Shown here piece by piece: positions 1 to 4,793 of a stretch of DNA of 5,194 bases. How positions within the stretch are numbered: the first letter of the stretch is position 1; each line of letters starts with the position of its first letter. Where the stretch lies: assembly GCA_003651045.1 (NCBI GenBank), contig QMTJ01000092.1, forward strand, positions 1-5,194, given 5' to 3'. Source of the stretch: Thermoplasmata archaeon. GTDB taxonomy: Archaea; Thermoplasmatota; E2; DHVEG-1. Below the pieces are notes generated by a model that saw only the letters and a list, made by a program, of their open reading frames with translations, made no database searches and was not told the DNA's origin. The position numbers were made by a program, and so were the translations under genes.

Positions 1-614
1 TACTATGGATGGAGACTGTAAGGAATGATCTAAAAAATGCTGATTATGTTTCTGTTAAAATCGACACAGTAGATGAAAAAATTTGGAAAAAAGTAAACAG
101 ACCATATCCTTTTTTAAAACTCGATGAAGTGAAAAAAGGTATTGTTAAATTTAGAGAGATGTTCTCTGGTGTATTCTGCACTGAGACTATGTTGATGAAA
201 AAGTTAAATGATAATGAAAAGAATATAAGAGAAAACGCGGTTTTTATTTCAAAGTTGTCTCCAGATAAAAGCTATATTTCTATACCGATTAGGCCACCTG
301 CTGAAAAATGGGTTAGTACACCTGATGAAGAAACTATTAACATAGCGTATCATATTTTTAGAGAAAATAATCTAAATGTTGAGTATCTTATTGGTTATGA
401 GGGTAACGAGTTTGTATCAACTGGTGACATTGAAAAGGATATACTTAGTATTGCATCTGTTCATCCAATTAGAGAAGAAGGTATGCAGAGTTTGTTGAAA
501 AAAACAAACAATAGCTGGGATGTAGTTGAAACTCTTAAAAATGAGAAAAAAATTGTGGAGGTAAAATATAAGGGTAAAAGATTTTACATACGTAATCTTT
601 CTAAAAGAGAATAA
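1..614 (+). CDS. Radical SAM protein, COG0731 type, C-terminal part (5' end outside window)
   Basis: The open frame runs in from the window edge (Leu-Trp-Met at 3-11). The ATG at 9 is internal, because COG0731 proteins carry a similar Leu-Trp-Met-Glu stretch in mid-barrel, so 203 C-terminal residues are visible. Seen: barrel strands with Ser-Val-Lys-Ile-Asp, the Lys-Val-Asn-Arg-Pro segment, a Glu-Thr-Met-Leu-Met strand and an Ile-Arg-Pro-Pro-Ala-Glu-Lys-Trp motif. The last ~55 residues (Ser-Val-His-Pro-Ile-Arg onward) look like a winged helix, as in the wyosine-synthase-like branch of COG0731 that has this tail. The CxxxCxxC cluster that binds [4Fe-4S] and SAM must lie upstream and cannot be checked. 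The tail argues against the wyosine enzyme Taw1 itself. The substrate is unknown; most of this branch is uncharacterised. It is probably the first visible gene of an operon, with osmC 24 bp downstream. Confidence 0.85.
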   Translation, partial: LWMETVRNDLKNADYVSVKIDTVDEKIWKKVNRPYPFLKLDEVKKGIVKFREMFSGVFCTETMLMKKLNDNEKNIRENAVFISKLSPDKSYISIPIRPPAEKWVSTPDEETINIAYHIFRENNLNVEYLIGYEGNEFVSTGDIEKDILSIASVHPIREEGMQSLLKKTNNSWDVVETLKNEKKIVEVKYKGKRFYIRNLSKRE

Positions 615-627
615 AAAAAATATACAA

Positions 628-632
628 GGTGG
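628..632 (+). promoter_or_regulatory. Ribosome binding site of the OsmC gene
   Basis: AAGGTGG pairs with the archaeal 16S tail (complement of GGAGGTGAT). The core ends 6 nt before the GTG at 639, whereas the upstream in-frame TTG at 633 directly abuts it. This decides the start in favour of GTG 639. Confidence 0.75.
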
Positions 633-638
633 TTGTTT

Positions 639-1049
639 GTGGAGGTAATAATAAAACAAGTTGAAGGTTTAACATTTGTTGCAAAAGGCGATAGTAACCA
701 TTGGGTGGCAATTGATGGACCTACGGAGTTTTTTGGATCAGAAGCAGGAACTAGACCTATGGAGTTGTTACTCATAGCACTAGGTAGTTGCACTGCGAGT
801 GATGTCGCTGCGATTCTTCAAAAAAAACGTGCGAAACTGGAGAAGTTTGAAGTTAGAATACAGGGTGACCGAGAAGATGTGCATCCTAAAGTGTTTACAA
901 AGATTCATATCAACTATGTTTTCACAGGTAAAGAATTAAAGGAGGAGGATGTAAAAAGAGCGATAGAGCTTTCTCAAGAGAAGTATTGTCCTATATCTAC
1001 GATGTTGAAAAAAACTGTACATTTAACATATTCATATGAAATCATTTAA
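639..1049 (+). CDS. OsmC family protein (thiol-dependent hydroperoxide reductase-like)
   Basis: A 136-residue protein of normal OsmC/YhfA family length, starting at GTG 639 as placed by its Shine-Dalgarno. Family marks: Pro-Met-Glu-Leu-Leu-Leu-Ile-Ala-Leu-Gly-Ser-Cys at 40-51, the long helix that follows with the first redox cysteine C51, and Glu-Lys-Tyr-Cys-Pro-Ile at 114-119 with the second cysteine C117. Both cysteines needed for peroxidase chemistry in OsmC/Ohr proteins are present. The fold is an intertwined homodimer in the cytoplasm that reduces organic hydroperoxides or reactive sulfur species. The true substrate of archaeal members like this one is not settled. It lies 24 bp after the radical SAM gene and just before the paired permease genes, which suggests co-transcription and a link between redox stress and export. 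The family call is firm; the exact role is inferred. Confidence 0.93.
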   Translation: MEVIIKQVEGLTFVAKGDSNHWVAIDGPTEFFGSEAGTRPMELLLIALGSCTASDVAAILQKKRAKLEKFEVRIQGDREDVHPKVFTKIHINYVFTGKELKEEDVKRAIELSQEKYCPISTMLKKTVHLTYSYEII

Positions 1050-1059
1050 AAGATGAACA

Positions 1060-1065
1060 GGAGGG
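1060..1065 (+). promoter_or_regulatory. Ribosome binding site, unusually placed, before half-permease 1
   Basis: GGAGGG is a strong Shine-Dalgarno but lies 22 nt before the first standard start (ATG 1088). Its normal spacing (7 nt) leads to a TTA codon at 1073 in the same frame, with no stop between. A 7-codon ORF (ATG 1053 to TAG 1076) spans the site and its stop overlaps that TTA. Confidence 0.6.
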
Positions 1066-1087
1066 TTTTAATTTAGAAAACACTAAA

Positions 1088-1528
1088 ATGAAAAATAGGG
1101 ATAGACGAGAACGTGTTGCAGTTGCTTTTTATAAAGCATTAAAGAATTTTGGAACAGCACTCCCTATATTACTTGGTGTGGTTTTACTCATAGGTTTATT
1201 TAAAACATATATTACAATAGACATGATAACCTATGTTTTCACAGGTGAACCATTTAGAGATACACTAATAGGCTCCATACTAGGTAGCATCCTTACAGGT
1301 AACCCTATCACCAGTTATATAATAGGTGGAGAGTTGTTAAAAGATGGTGTAAGTCTATCAGCTGTCACTGCGTTTATAGTAGCATGGGTTACTGTAGGAG
1401 TGACTCAGCTTCCTGCTGAGGCGTTATTCCTTGGGAAAAAATTCGCTCTCACAAGGAACCTACTAAGTTTTATTTTTGCTATAATAGTAAGCATTGCAAC
1501 AGTTTTAACATTGGAGGTGATCACCTGA
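1088..1528 (+). CDS. Half-size permease subunit 1 (DUF318/ArsP_1-like, COG0701 type)
   Basis: A 146-residue membrane protein with about four hydrophobic segments (roughly 22-40, 58-78, 90-108, 125-143) after a basic N-terminus. The core reads Gly-Asn-Pro-Ile-Thr-Ser-Tyr (71-77), then Glu-Leu-Leu-Lys-Asp-Gly (82-87), an Ala-Phe-Ile-Val-Ala helix and Gln-Leu-Pro-Ala-Glu (107-111). This spacing resembles one repeat of the DUF318/ArsP_1 permeases, which are normally 300-350 residues with two such repeats. Here each repeat seems to be its own gene. ArsP_1 relatives export organoarsenicals, but the substrate here is unknown. The gene overlaps the next by 4 bp (CTGA) if that gene starts at CTG 1525, a sign of translational coupling. 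ATG 1088 is the first standard start; the Shine-Dalgarno would fit a start five codons earlier at TTA 1073. The membrane call is firm and the family call moderate. Confidence 0.65.
   Translation: MKNRDRRERVAVAFYKALKNFGTALPILLGVVLLIGLFKTYITIDMITYVFTGEPFRDTLIGSILGSILTGNPITSYIIGGELLKDGVSLSAVTAFIVAWVTVGVTQLPAEALFLGKKFALTRNLLSFIFAIIVSIATVLTLEVIT
1513..1522 (+). promoter_or_regulatory. Full-match ribosome binding site pointing to a CTG start
   Basis: GGAGGTGATC is the best Shine-Dalgarno in the window. It sits inside the end of half-permease 1, 3 nt (counted from GAT) before CTG 1525 and 30 nt before the first ATG (1552) of the same frame. The position favours CTG as the initiation codon. Confidence 0.75.
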
Positions 1529-2055
1529 AAAAAAACAACAGAGCCGAAAAAATGGGTGATAAAACATTACTATATGGTTTTTATTTCCTATTTTTTGTCA
1601 TAATATTATACCTGTTACTGTTTTTATTGAACCCGGATAAAATATATAAGTCCATACATGTGGTCCGGAATATAGTTATTCAACTTTTACCAGTGATATT
1701 CTTGGTTATATTTCTCATGGGTGTTTCAAACTATTTTTTAAAACCAAAAACTGTGATGAAACATTTAGGTGAAAAATCAGGTGTTCGAGGATGGATAATA
1801 GCGGTCTCCTTTGGCATACTTAGTCATGGTTCAATGTATCTCTGGTATCCTTTGATGAAGGATTTACGTGAGCATGGTATGAGAACAGGTTTAATAGCAG
1901 TGTTTCTCTACAATAGAGCAGTAAAAATACCATTACTTCCTCTAATGATATACTATTTTGGAATAGTCTTCGTAATAATATTAACTATATACATGATTCT
2001 CACGTCACTCGTGATTGGGAAAACCATAGAAATGATAATTAAAACACCCTCTTAA
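1525..2055 (+). CDS. Half-size permease subunit 2 (DUF318/ArsP_1-like, COG0701 type)
   Basis: A membrane protein of 176 residues from CTG 1525, or 167 from the first standard start ATG 1552. CTG is chosen because a full-match Shine-Dalgarno precedes it at normal spacing and it overlaps the upstream TGA. Counting from ATG 1552, hydrophobic segments lie near 8-26, 41-62, 80-98, 112-120 and 128-155. The core is Ser-His-Gly-Ser-Met-Tyr (91-96), Leu-Arg-Glu-His-Gly (105-109), Ala-Val-Phe-Leu, then Asn-Arg-Ala-Val-Lys-Ile-Pro (121-127). It follows the same plan as the core of subunit 1, with a Gly-rich break, a helix ending in charged-x-Gly, then an Ala-Phe-type helix and a Pro. It probably pairs with subunit 1 to make the equivalent of one full permease. 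The substrate is unknown. The charged Asn-Arg-x-x-Lys inside a membrane region is a candidate functional site. Confidence 0.65.
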   Translation: MKKNNRAEKMGDKTLLYGFYFLFFVIILYLLLFLLNPDKIYKSIHVVRNIVIQLLPVIFLVIFLMGVSNYFLKPKTVMKHLGEKSGVRGWIIAVSFGILSHGSMYLWYPLMKDLREHGMRTGLIAVFLYNRAVKIPLLPLMIYYFGIVFVIILTIYMILTSLVIGKTIEMIIKTPS

Positions 2056-2095
2056 TATACCAAGACACAAAAAAAATTTAGAATAAAAAAAAATT

Positions 2096-2103
2096 GGTGG
2101 TGA
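2096..2103 (+). promoter_or_regulatory. Ribosome binding site of the ArsP_2-family gene
   Basis: GGTGGTGA matches GGAGGTGA with one mismatch and ends 8 nt before GTG 2112. The upstream TTG 2094 and GTGs 2097 and 2100 overlap this site, so they are part of the ribosome binding site rather than starts. Confidence 0.7.
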
Positions 2104-2111
2104 AAAAAACA

Positions 2112-3149
2112 GTGTTTGAAATCACTCAAATAATCAACCGTTCGATCATGATAACGATTTTTGTTTTCGTAATGATGTTACTTGTTGACTATTTCAATGT
2201 TTTAACACGAGGGAAAATGAAAAACATGGTAAAAGGGAGTAGATTTAAACAGTACACAATAGCATCTTTTCTTGGTGCCACCCCAGGCTGCCTAGGTGCT
2301 TTTATGAACGTCTCACTATACGTTCATGGTCTTTTAACATTTGGTGCAATAGCTGGTGGAATGATCGCTACCTCTGGTGATGAATCATTTGTTATGCTTA
2401 CAATGTTCCCACGGGAAGCGTTAATCCTGTTCATCCTCCTGTTTATACTTGGTATCATAGGCGCATGGTTTGCTGATAGAATCGCTAATTTCTTCAGCAT
2501 AGTACCCTGTAAAGAATGTACTTTGCAGAAGATACACGATCTTGATGATCATCAACATCATTTCCAACTACCTATATTACAAAAACCCTTGGAGTTCTCA
2601 CTCTTTAGGTATGGTTTAATTTTAATTTTCGTAATACTACTCGGGTTAAACATACTTGGAATATGGGGTCCTCAGAGTTGGAACTGGGACGAACCAGAAC
2701 GGATTATACTTTTCTCATTATCAGCTATCGCGGTTTTTATAATAGCAACAGTTTCAAAACACTATTTATATGAACATATAGGTAACCATATCATCAAGAA
2801 ACATATTTGGAAGATTTTCCTATGGACGTTTTTCGCACTTCTCTTCGTAAACATAGGATTACAACATTGGAATCTAGAACATTTCATCAAAGCAAACATA
2901 GGATTAGTACTCATCATAAGTGCACTCGTTGGTTTAATACCAGAATCAGGGCCACATTTAATAATTGTAACACTCTTTGCACAGGGAATCGTACCATTCT
3001 CAGTGTTACTAACAAGTTCTATCTCCCAAGATGGACATGGAATGTTACCCCTACTCTCGTACACTATTAGAGACTCTGTTTTAATAAAAATATTCAATTT
3101 GATCTTCGCAATCATAATAGGGTTATGCTTCTTTGCTTTAGGTTTATAA
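2112..3149 (+). CDS. ArsP_2/DUF2899 family transporter (putative heavy-metal or manganese exporter)
   Basis: A 345-residue polytopic membrane protein with about ten hydrophobic segments, the usual size of the 'putative 10TM heavy-metal exporter' family. Start GTG 2112 is set by the Shine-Dalgarno. Hallmarks: Thr-Pro-Gly-Cys (57-60), Leu-Tyr-Val-His-Gly (69-73), Ile-Ala-Thr-Ser-Gly-Asp-Glu (85-91), Ile-Pro-Glu-Ser-Gly-Pro-His (276-282) and Gln-Asp-Gly-His-Gly (306-310). The N- and C-terminal motif blocks look like copies of each other. Between them a polar loop (132-152) carries Cys-x-x-Cys (133, 136) and His 142, 147, 149 and 150, a likely metal site; the family often has His-rich loops here. 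Family members are annotated as manganese or arsenic exporters, mostly without biochemical proof. It follows the half-permeases by 56 bp, so it is probably in the same operon. It is intact, with no missing motif. Confidence 0.87.
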   Translation: MFEITQIINRSIMITIFVFVMMLLVDYFNVLTRGKMKNMVKGSRFKQYTIASFLGATPGCLGAFMNVSLYVHGLLTFGAIAGGMIATSGDESFVMLTMFPREALILFILLFILGIIGAWFADRIANFFSIVPCKECTLQKIHDLDDHQHHFQLPILQKPLEFSLFRYGLILIFVILLGLNILGIWGPQSWNWDEPERIILFSLSAIAVFIIATVSKHYLYEHIGNHIIKKHIWKIFLWTFFALLFVNIGLQHWNLEHFIKANIGLVLIISALVGLIPESGPHLIIVTLFAQGIVPFSVLLTSSISQDGHGMLPLLSYTIRDSVLIKIFNLIFAIIIGLCFFALGL

Positions 3150-3174
3150 AAAAAGTACAATTATGTGTATAAAA
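3143..3174 (+). promoter_or_regulatory. Candidate promoter of the TrmO-like gene: two TATA-like boxes
   Basis: TTTATAAA (3143-3150, overlapping the stop of the transporter gene) and TATAAAA (3168-3174) both resemble archaeal TATA boxes. The first lies about 30 nt before ATG 3178 and the second about 34 nt before ATG 3205. Both fit a leaderless or nearly leaderless mRNA, which would explain the lack of a Shine-Dalgarno. AT-rich sequence makes chance matches likely. Confidence 0.4.
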
Positions 3175-3177
3175 TAG

Positions 3178-3666
3178 ATGACTATGGAAGACGAAATAAT
3201 CAAAATGAAACCAATAGGGGTGATACATTCACCATATAAAAAAAACGAAAACATACCTATACAAGGGAGATTCAAAAACAATGTAGAAGCATGGGTAGAA
3301 TTAAAAAAAGAATACGTAAAAGGTTTAAAAGATTTAGATGGATTCAGCCATGCTATACTAATATACTACTTCCATGAATCCACCAAAGAAGAACTAGAAG
3401 GGAAACCATTCCTAGAAAAAAACAAGCATGGGATATTCGCAATTAGAAGCCCACATCGACCAAACCATATAGGTATATCCACTGTTAAAATCAAAAACAT
3501 CAAAGAAAACAAGATATATTTCACACAAGTAGATATGATAGATGGAACACCCCTCCTCGATATCAAACCCTATGTAAAATACTTTGATAATAGAGAAAAC
3601 GTTGTATCAGGCTGGATAGATAAACATTTCAAAAATGGAAAAATCCCAAATGAACTGGACCCATAA
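3178..3666 (+). CDS. trmO: TrmO/TsaA family tRNA N6-methyltransferase (UPF0066)
   Basis: A 162-residue protein of the TrmO/TsaA/YaeB family; archaeal members are usually 130-170 residues. Motifs: Ile-Gly-Val-Ile-His-Ser-Pro-Tyr (13-20), Leu-Asp-Gly-Phe-Ser-His (53-58), Phe-His-Glu-Ser (65-68), Arg-Ser-Pro-His-Arg-Pro-Asn-His-Ile-Gly (90-99) and Asp-Gly-Thr-Pro-Leu-Leu-Asp-Ile-Lys-Pro-Tyr (122-132), which together form the SAM and active site. Bacterial TrmO methylates t6A at position 37 of tRNA-Thr. The same role in this archaeon is inferred from the family. No ribosome binding site is visible. ATG 3178 is the outermost start, but ATG 3184 and ATG 3205 are alternatives, and 3205 would begin right at the conserved core (Met-Lys-Pro-Ile-Gly). 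It probably has its own promoter rather than belonging to the transporter operon. Third codon positions are A/C-rich, unlike the leftmost genes. Confidence 0.9.
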   Translation: MTMEDEIIKMKPIGVIHSPYKKNENIPIQGRFKNNVEAWVELKKEYVKGLKDLDGFSHAILIYYFHESTKEELEGKPFLEKNKHGIFAIRSPHRPNHIGISTVKIKNIKENKIYFTQVDMIDGTPLLDIKPYVKYFDNRENVVSGWIDKHFKNGKIPNELDP

Positions 3667-3698
3667 AAAAATGTTAAAAAAGAGAAAAAGTTTTTTTT
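3665..3698. terminator. Convergent oligo-T terminator region
   Basis: On the + strand an eight-T run (3691-3698) follows the TrmO-like gene. On the - strand the A-runs at 3665-3671, 3676-3681 and 3685-3689 read as three T-runs just after the lipoprotein stop. Oligo-T without a hairpin is the standard archaeal intrinsic terminator. The two genes converge here with only 30 bp between their stops. Confidence 0.65.
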
Positions 3699-4587
3699 AT
3701 TTAAACTTATAAAACATTATGTACTTATTATTTCCAAGTTTAACCACCGATGGATCAGCAGTAACCATACCCTGAGACGCATGAAAAGAATAAAAGGTTT
3801 TTGAAAAACTACTTCCATCTTTAGAAGTAGAAATATCGATACCTGCAGTATAAAGATAATAAACACCATCCTCATAGTAAACATCAGGAACCGCACCATC
3901 TGTATAAGCAACTCCTTCTTCAGTAAAATTCAACCCATCTATAGAAACAGCAGATATAACCCGATTACCTGAAACATCACCCACATACAACCTCCAAGTA
4001 TCACCTACCTTAACAACGTCAGGATCATAAATACCTGCTTTTGAAAAACGAACACCGTTTTCTTGAACAAAGTTAACTCCATCAGATGAAACCGCCGAAT
4101 AAATCTTATTTTCTTTTCCTGGATACGCTGATCTTCTTTCTTCGTTTATATCAAAATAATACAACCTTATCCTACCGTCATCCAAGAGGAAAGGCGCAGG
4201 GTCAACAGGGACTTTATCACCAATTCCCTTAAAAACCACATATTCCTTATCAGACCAAGTAGTACCATTATCACTTGAACGTACCAAACCTATACGCTCT
4301 GGTACACCATCAACTGAAACGTCAACAAAATACACATAAATCACACCATCTTTATACACAGCACCAGGTACTGACGCATGCTCCGCTAAAACCCTCCCAG
4401 AATCAGTCCAATTAAAAAGATCAATACTAGTAGCAAAAGAAACCTTATCATTATAAGGCCCCTCATCCATTGTAGACCAATTATAATCCTTAGAAGATTT
4501 ATTTCCACTATCCTGATTTAAACACCCACCCAAAAACAGAGTAAACAATACAAAAAATAGTATACCAATATAAAAAAACTTTTTCAA
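3697..4587 (-). CDS. Secreted lipoprotein with five-bladed beta-propeller (GH43-like) repeats
   Basis: The start is TTG 4587, giving 296 residues: the Shine-Dalgarno (4597-4603) sits 9 nt upstream and the product opens with a classic signal peptide (Met-Lys-Lys, then a hydrophobic run). The longer reading from GTG 4599 would begin inside that site. The lipobox Phe-Leu-Gly-Gly-Cys puts the lipidated cysteine at C22, so the protein is probably anchored outside the membrane. A Ser/Lys/Asn linker follows, then five repeats. Each has a D/V-P-x-hydrophobic strand with a D/N-G/D-turn-YxYF-like strand (73-87, 129-145, 188-202, 233-247, 278-293) and most end in an Asp-box-like tip (Ser-x-Asp-x-x-x-Trp/Phe near 54-60, 104-111, 167-173, 215-221, 255-261). 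This matches the five-bladed propeller of GH43/GH32/GH62-type proteins. I cannot assign catalytic residues, so it may bind rather than cleave glycans. Confidence 0.88.
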   Translation of the reverse strand: MKKFFYIGILFFVLFTLFLGGCLNQDSGNKSSKDYNWSTMDEGPYNDKVSFATSIDLFNWTDSGRVLAEHASVPGAVYKDGVIYVYFVDVSVDGVPERIGLVRSSDNGTTWSDKEYVVFKGIGDKVPVDPAPFLLDDGRIRLYYFDINEERRSAYPGKENKIYSAVSSDGVNFVQENGVRFSKAGIYDPDVVKVGDTWRLYVGDVSGNRVISAVSIDGLNFTEEGVAYTDGAVPDVYYEDGVYYLYTAGIDISTSKDGSSFSKTFYSFHASQGMVTADPSVVKLGNNKYIMFYKFK

Positions 4588-4596
4588 ACTCCACAA

Positions 4597-4603
4597 CACC
4601 TCC
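4597..4603 (-). promoter_or_regulatory. Ribosome binding site of the lipoprotein gene
   Basis: On the - strand GGAGGTG lies 9 nt before TTG 4587. The in-frame GTG 4599 is inside this site and TTG 4596 abuts it, so both are poor starts. Confidence 0.8.
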
Positions 4604-4630
4604 GATAAACAAAAAAAAATTTATCACAAG

Positions 4631-4642
4631 TTTATTTATAAA
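4631..4642 (-). promoter_or_regulatory. TATA box of the lipoprotein gene
   Basis: On the - strand the sequence reads TTTATAAATAAA. A start site about 26 nt downstream would fall near 4610, giving a short leader of roughly 20 nt that holds the Shine-Dalgarno at 4597-4603. The spacing fits archaeal promoters well. Confidence 0.6.
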
Positions 4643-4673
4643 AGATTCTATCCAATTTAAAAAACCTTATCAA
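4632..4673 (-). CDS. Candidate 13-codon leader ORF between the divergent genes
   Basis: On the - strand a strong Shine-Dalgarno-like GGAGGGTG (4685-4678) sits 4 nt before TTG 4673. The frame runs 13 codons (Met-Ile-Arg-Phe-Phe-Lys-Leu-Asp-Arg-Ile-Phe-Tyr-Lys) to TAA, whose stop falls in the lipoprotein TATA box. A TATA-like TTTATACTTA lies at 4730-4721, which would start transcription near 4700. All spacings are right, but the ORF is so short that chance is a real explanation. No function can be given. Confidence 0.2.
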   Translation of the reverse strand: MIRFFKLDRIFYK

Positions 4674-4784
4674 CCAACACCCTCCTCTCACTATTTATCA
4701 TTTATTTCATCAGCATATTTTAAGTATAAAGAGTTACATTACCCAAAAAAAACTGGATAATAAAATTTTAAATCTAAAATTAAC

Positions 4785-4789
4785 GTGAT
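4785..4789 (+). promoter_or_regulatory. Ribosome binding site of the S3Ae gene
   Basis: GTGAT, the 3' half of the GGAGGTGAT consensus, ends 4 nt before ATG 4794, the same register as the full site of half-permease 2. An AT-rich stretch (4757-4773) upstream could hold a TATA box, but I cannot pick a convincing one. Confidence 0.5.
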
Positions 4790-4793
4790 TCAT

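Noticed and set aside
9..11. ATG as start of the radical SAM protein
   Set aside because: The frame is open to the window edge and the preceding Leu-Trp codons match the interior of COG0731 proteins, so this Met is internal and the gene is cut by the window.
1..614. Identity of the radical SAM protein as wyosine synthase Taw1
   Set aside because: The winged-helix tail and Arg-Pro-Pro-Ala-Glu motif fit the other branch of COG0731, and the presence of a tRNA position-37 methyltransferase 2.5 kb away is weak evidence.
2807..3070. 87-codon + strand ORF in another frame of the transporter gene
   Set aside because: It is a shadow frame; the transporter frame carries the conserved ArsP_2 motifs throughout.
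2762..3160. 132-codon - strand ORF opposite the ArsP_2 transporter gene
   Set aside because: It lies wholly antisense to a well-supported membrane protein, has no ribosome binding site that I see and resembles no family.
4688..4722. C/D-box-like guide RNA on the - strand (TGATGA and TGATAA motifs)
   Set aside because: The C box lacks the purine, no CTGA D or D' boxes sit at the needed spacing, and the motifs are common in AT-rich sequence.
4761..4770. TAAAATTTTA palindrome before the S3Ae gene as an operator
   Set aside because: It is ten bases of pure A/T in very AT-rich DNA, so chance is likely; there is no second copy to support a regulator site.
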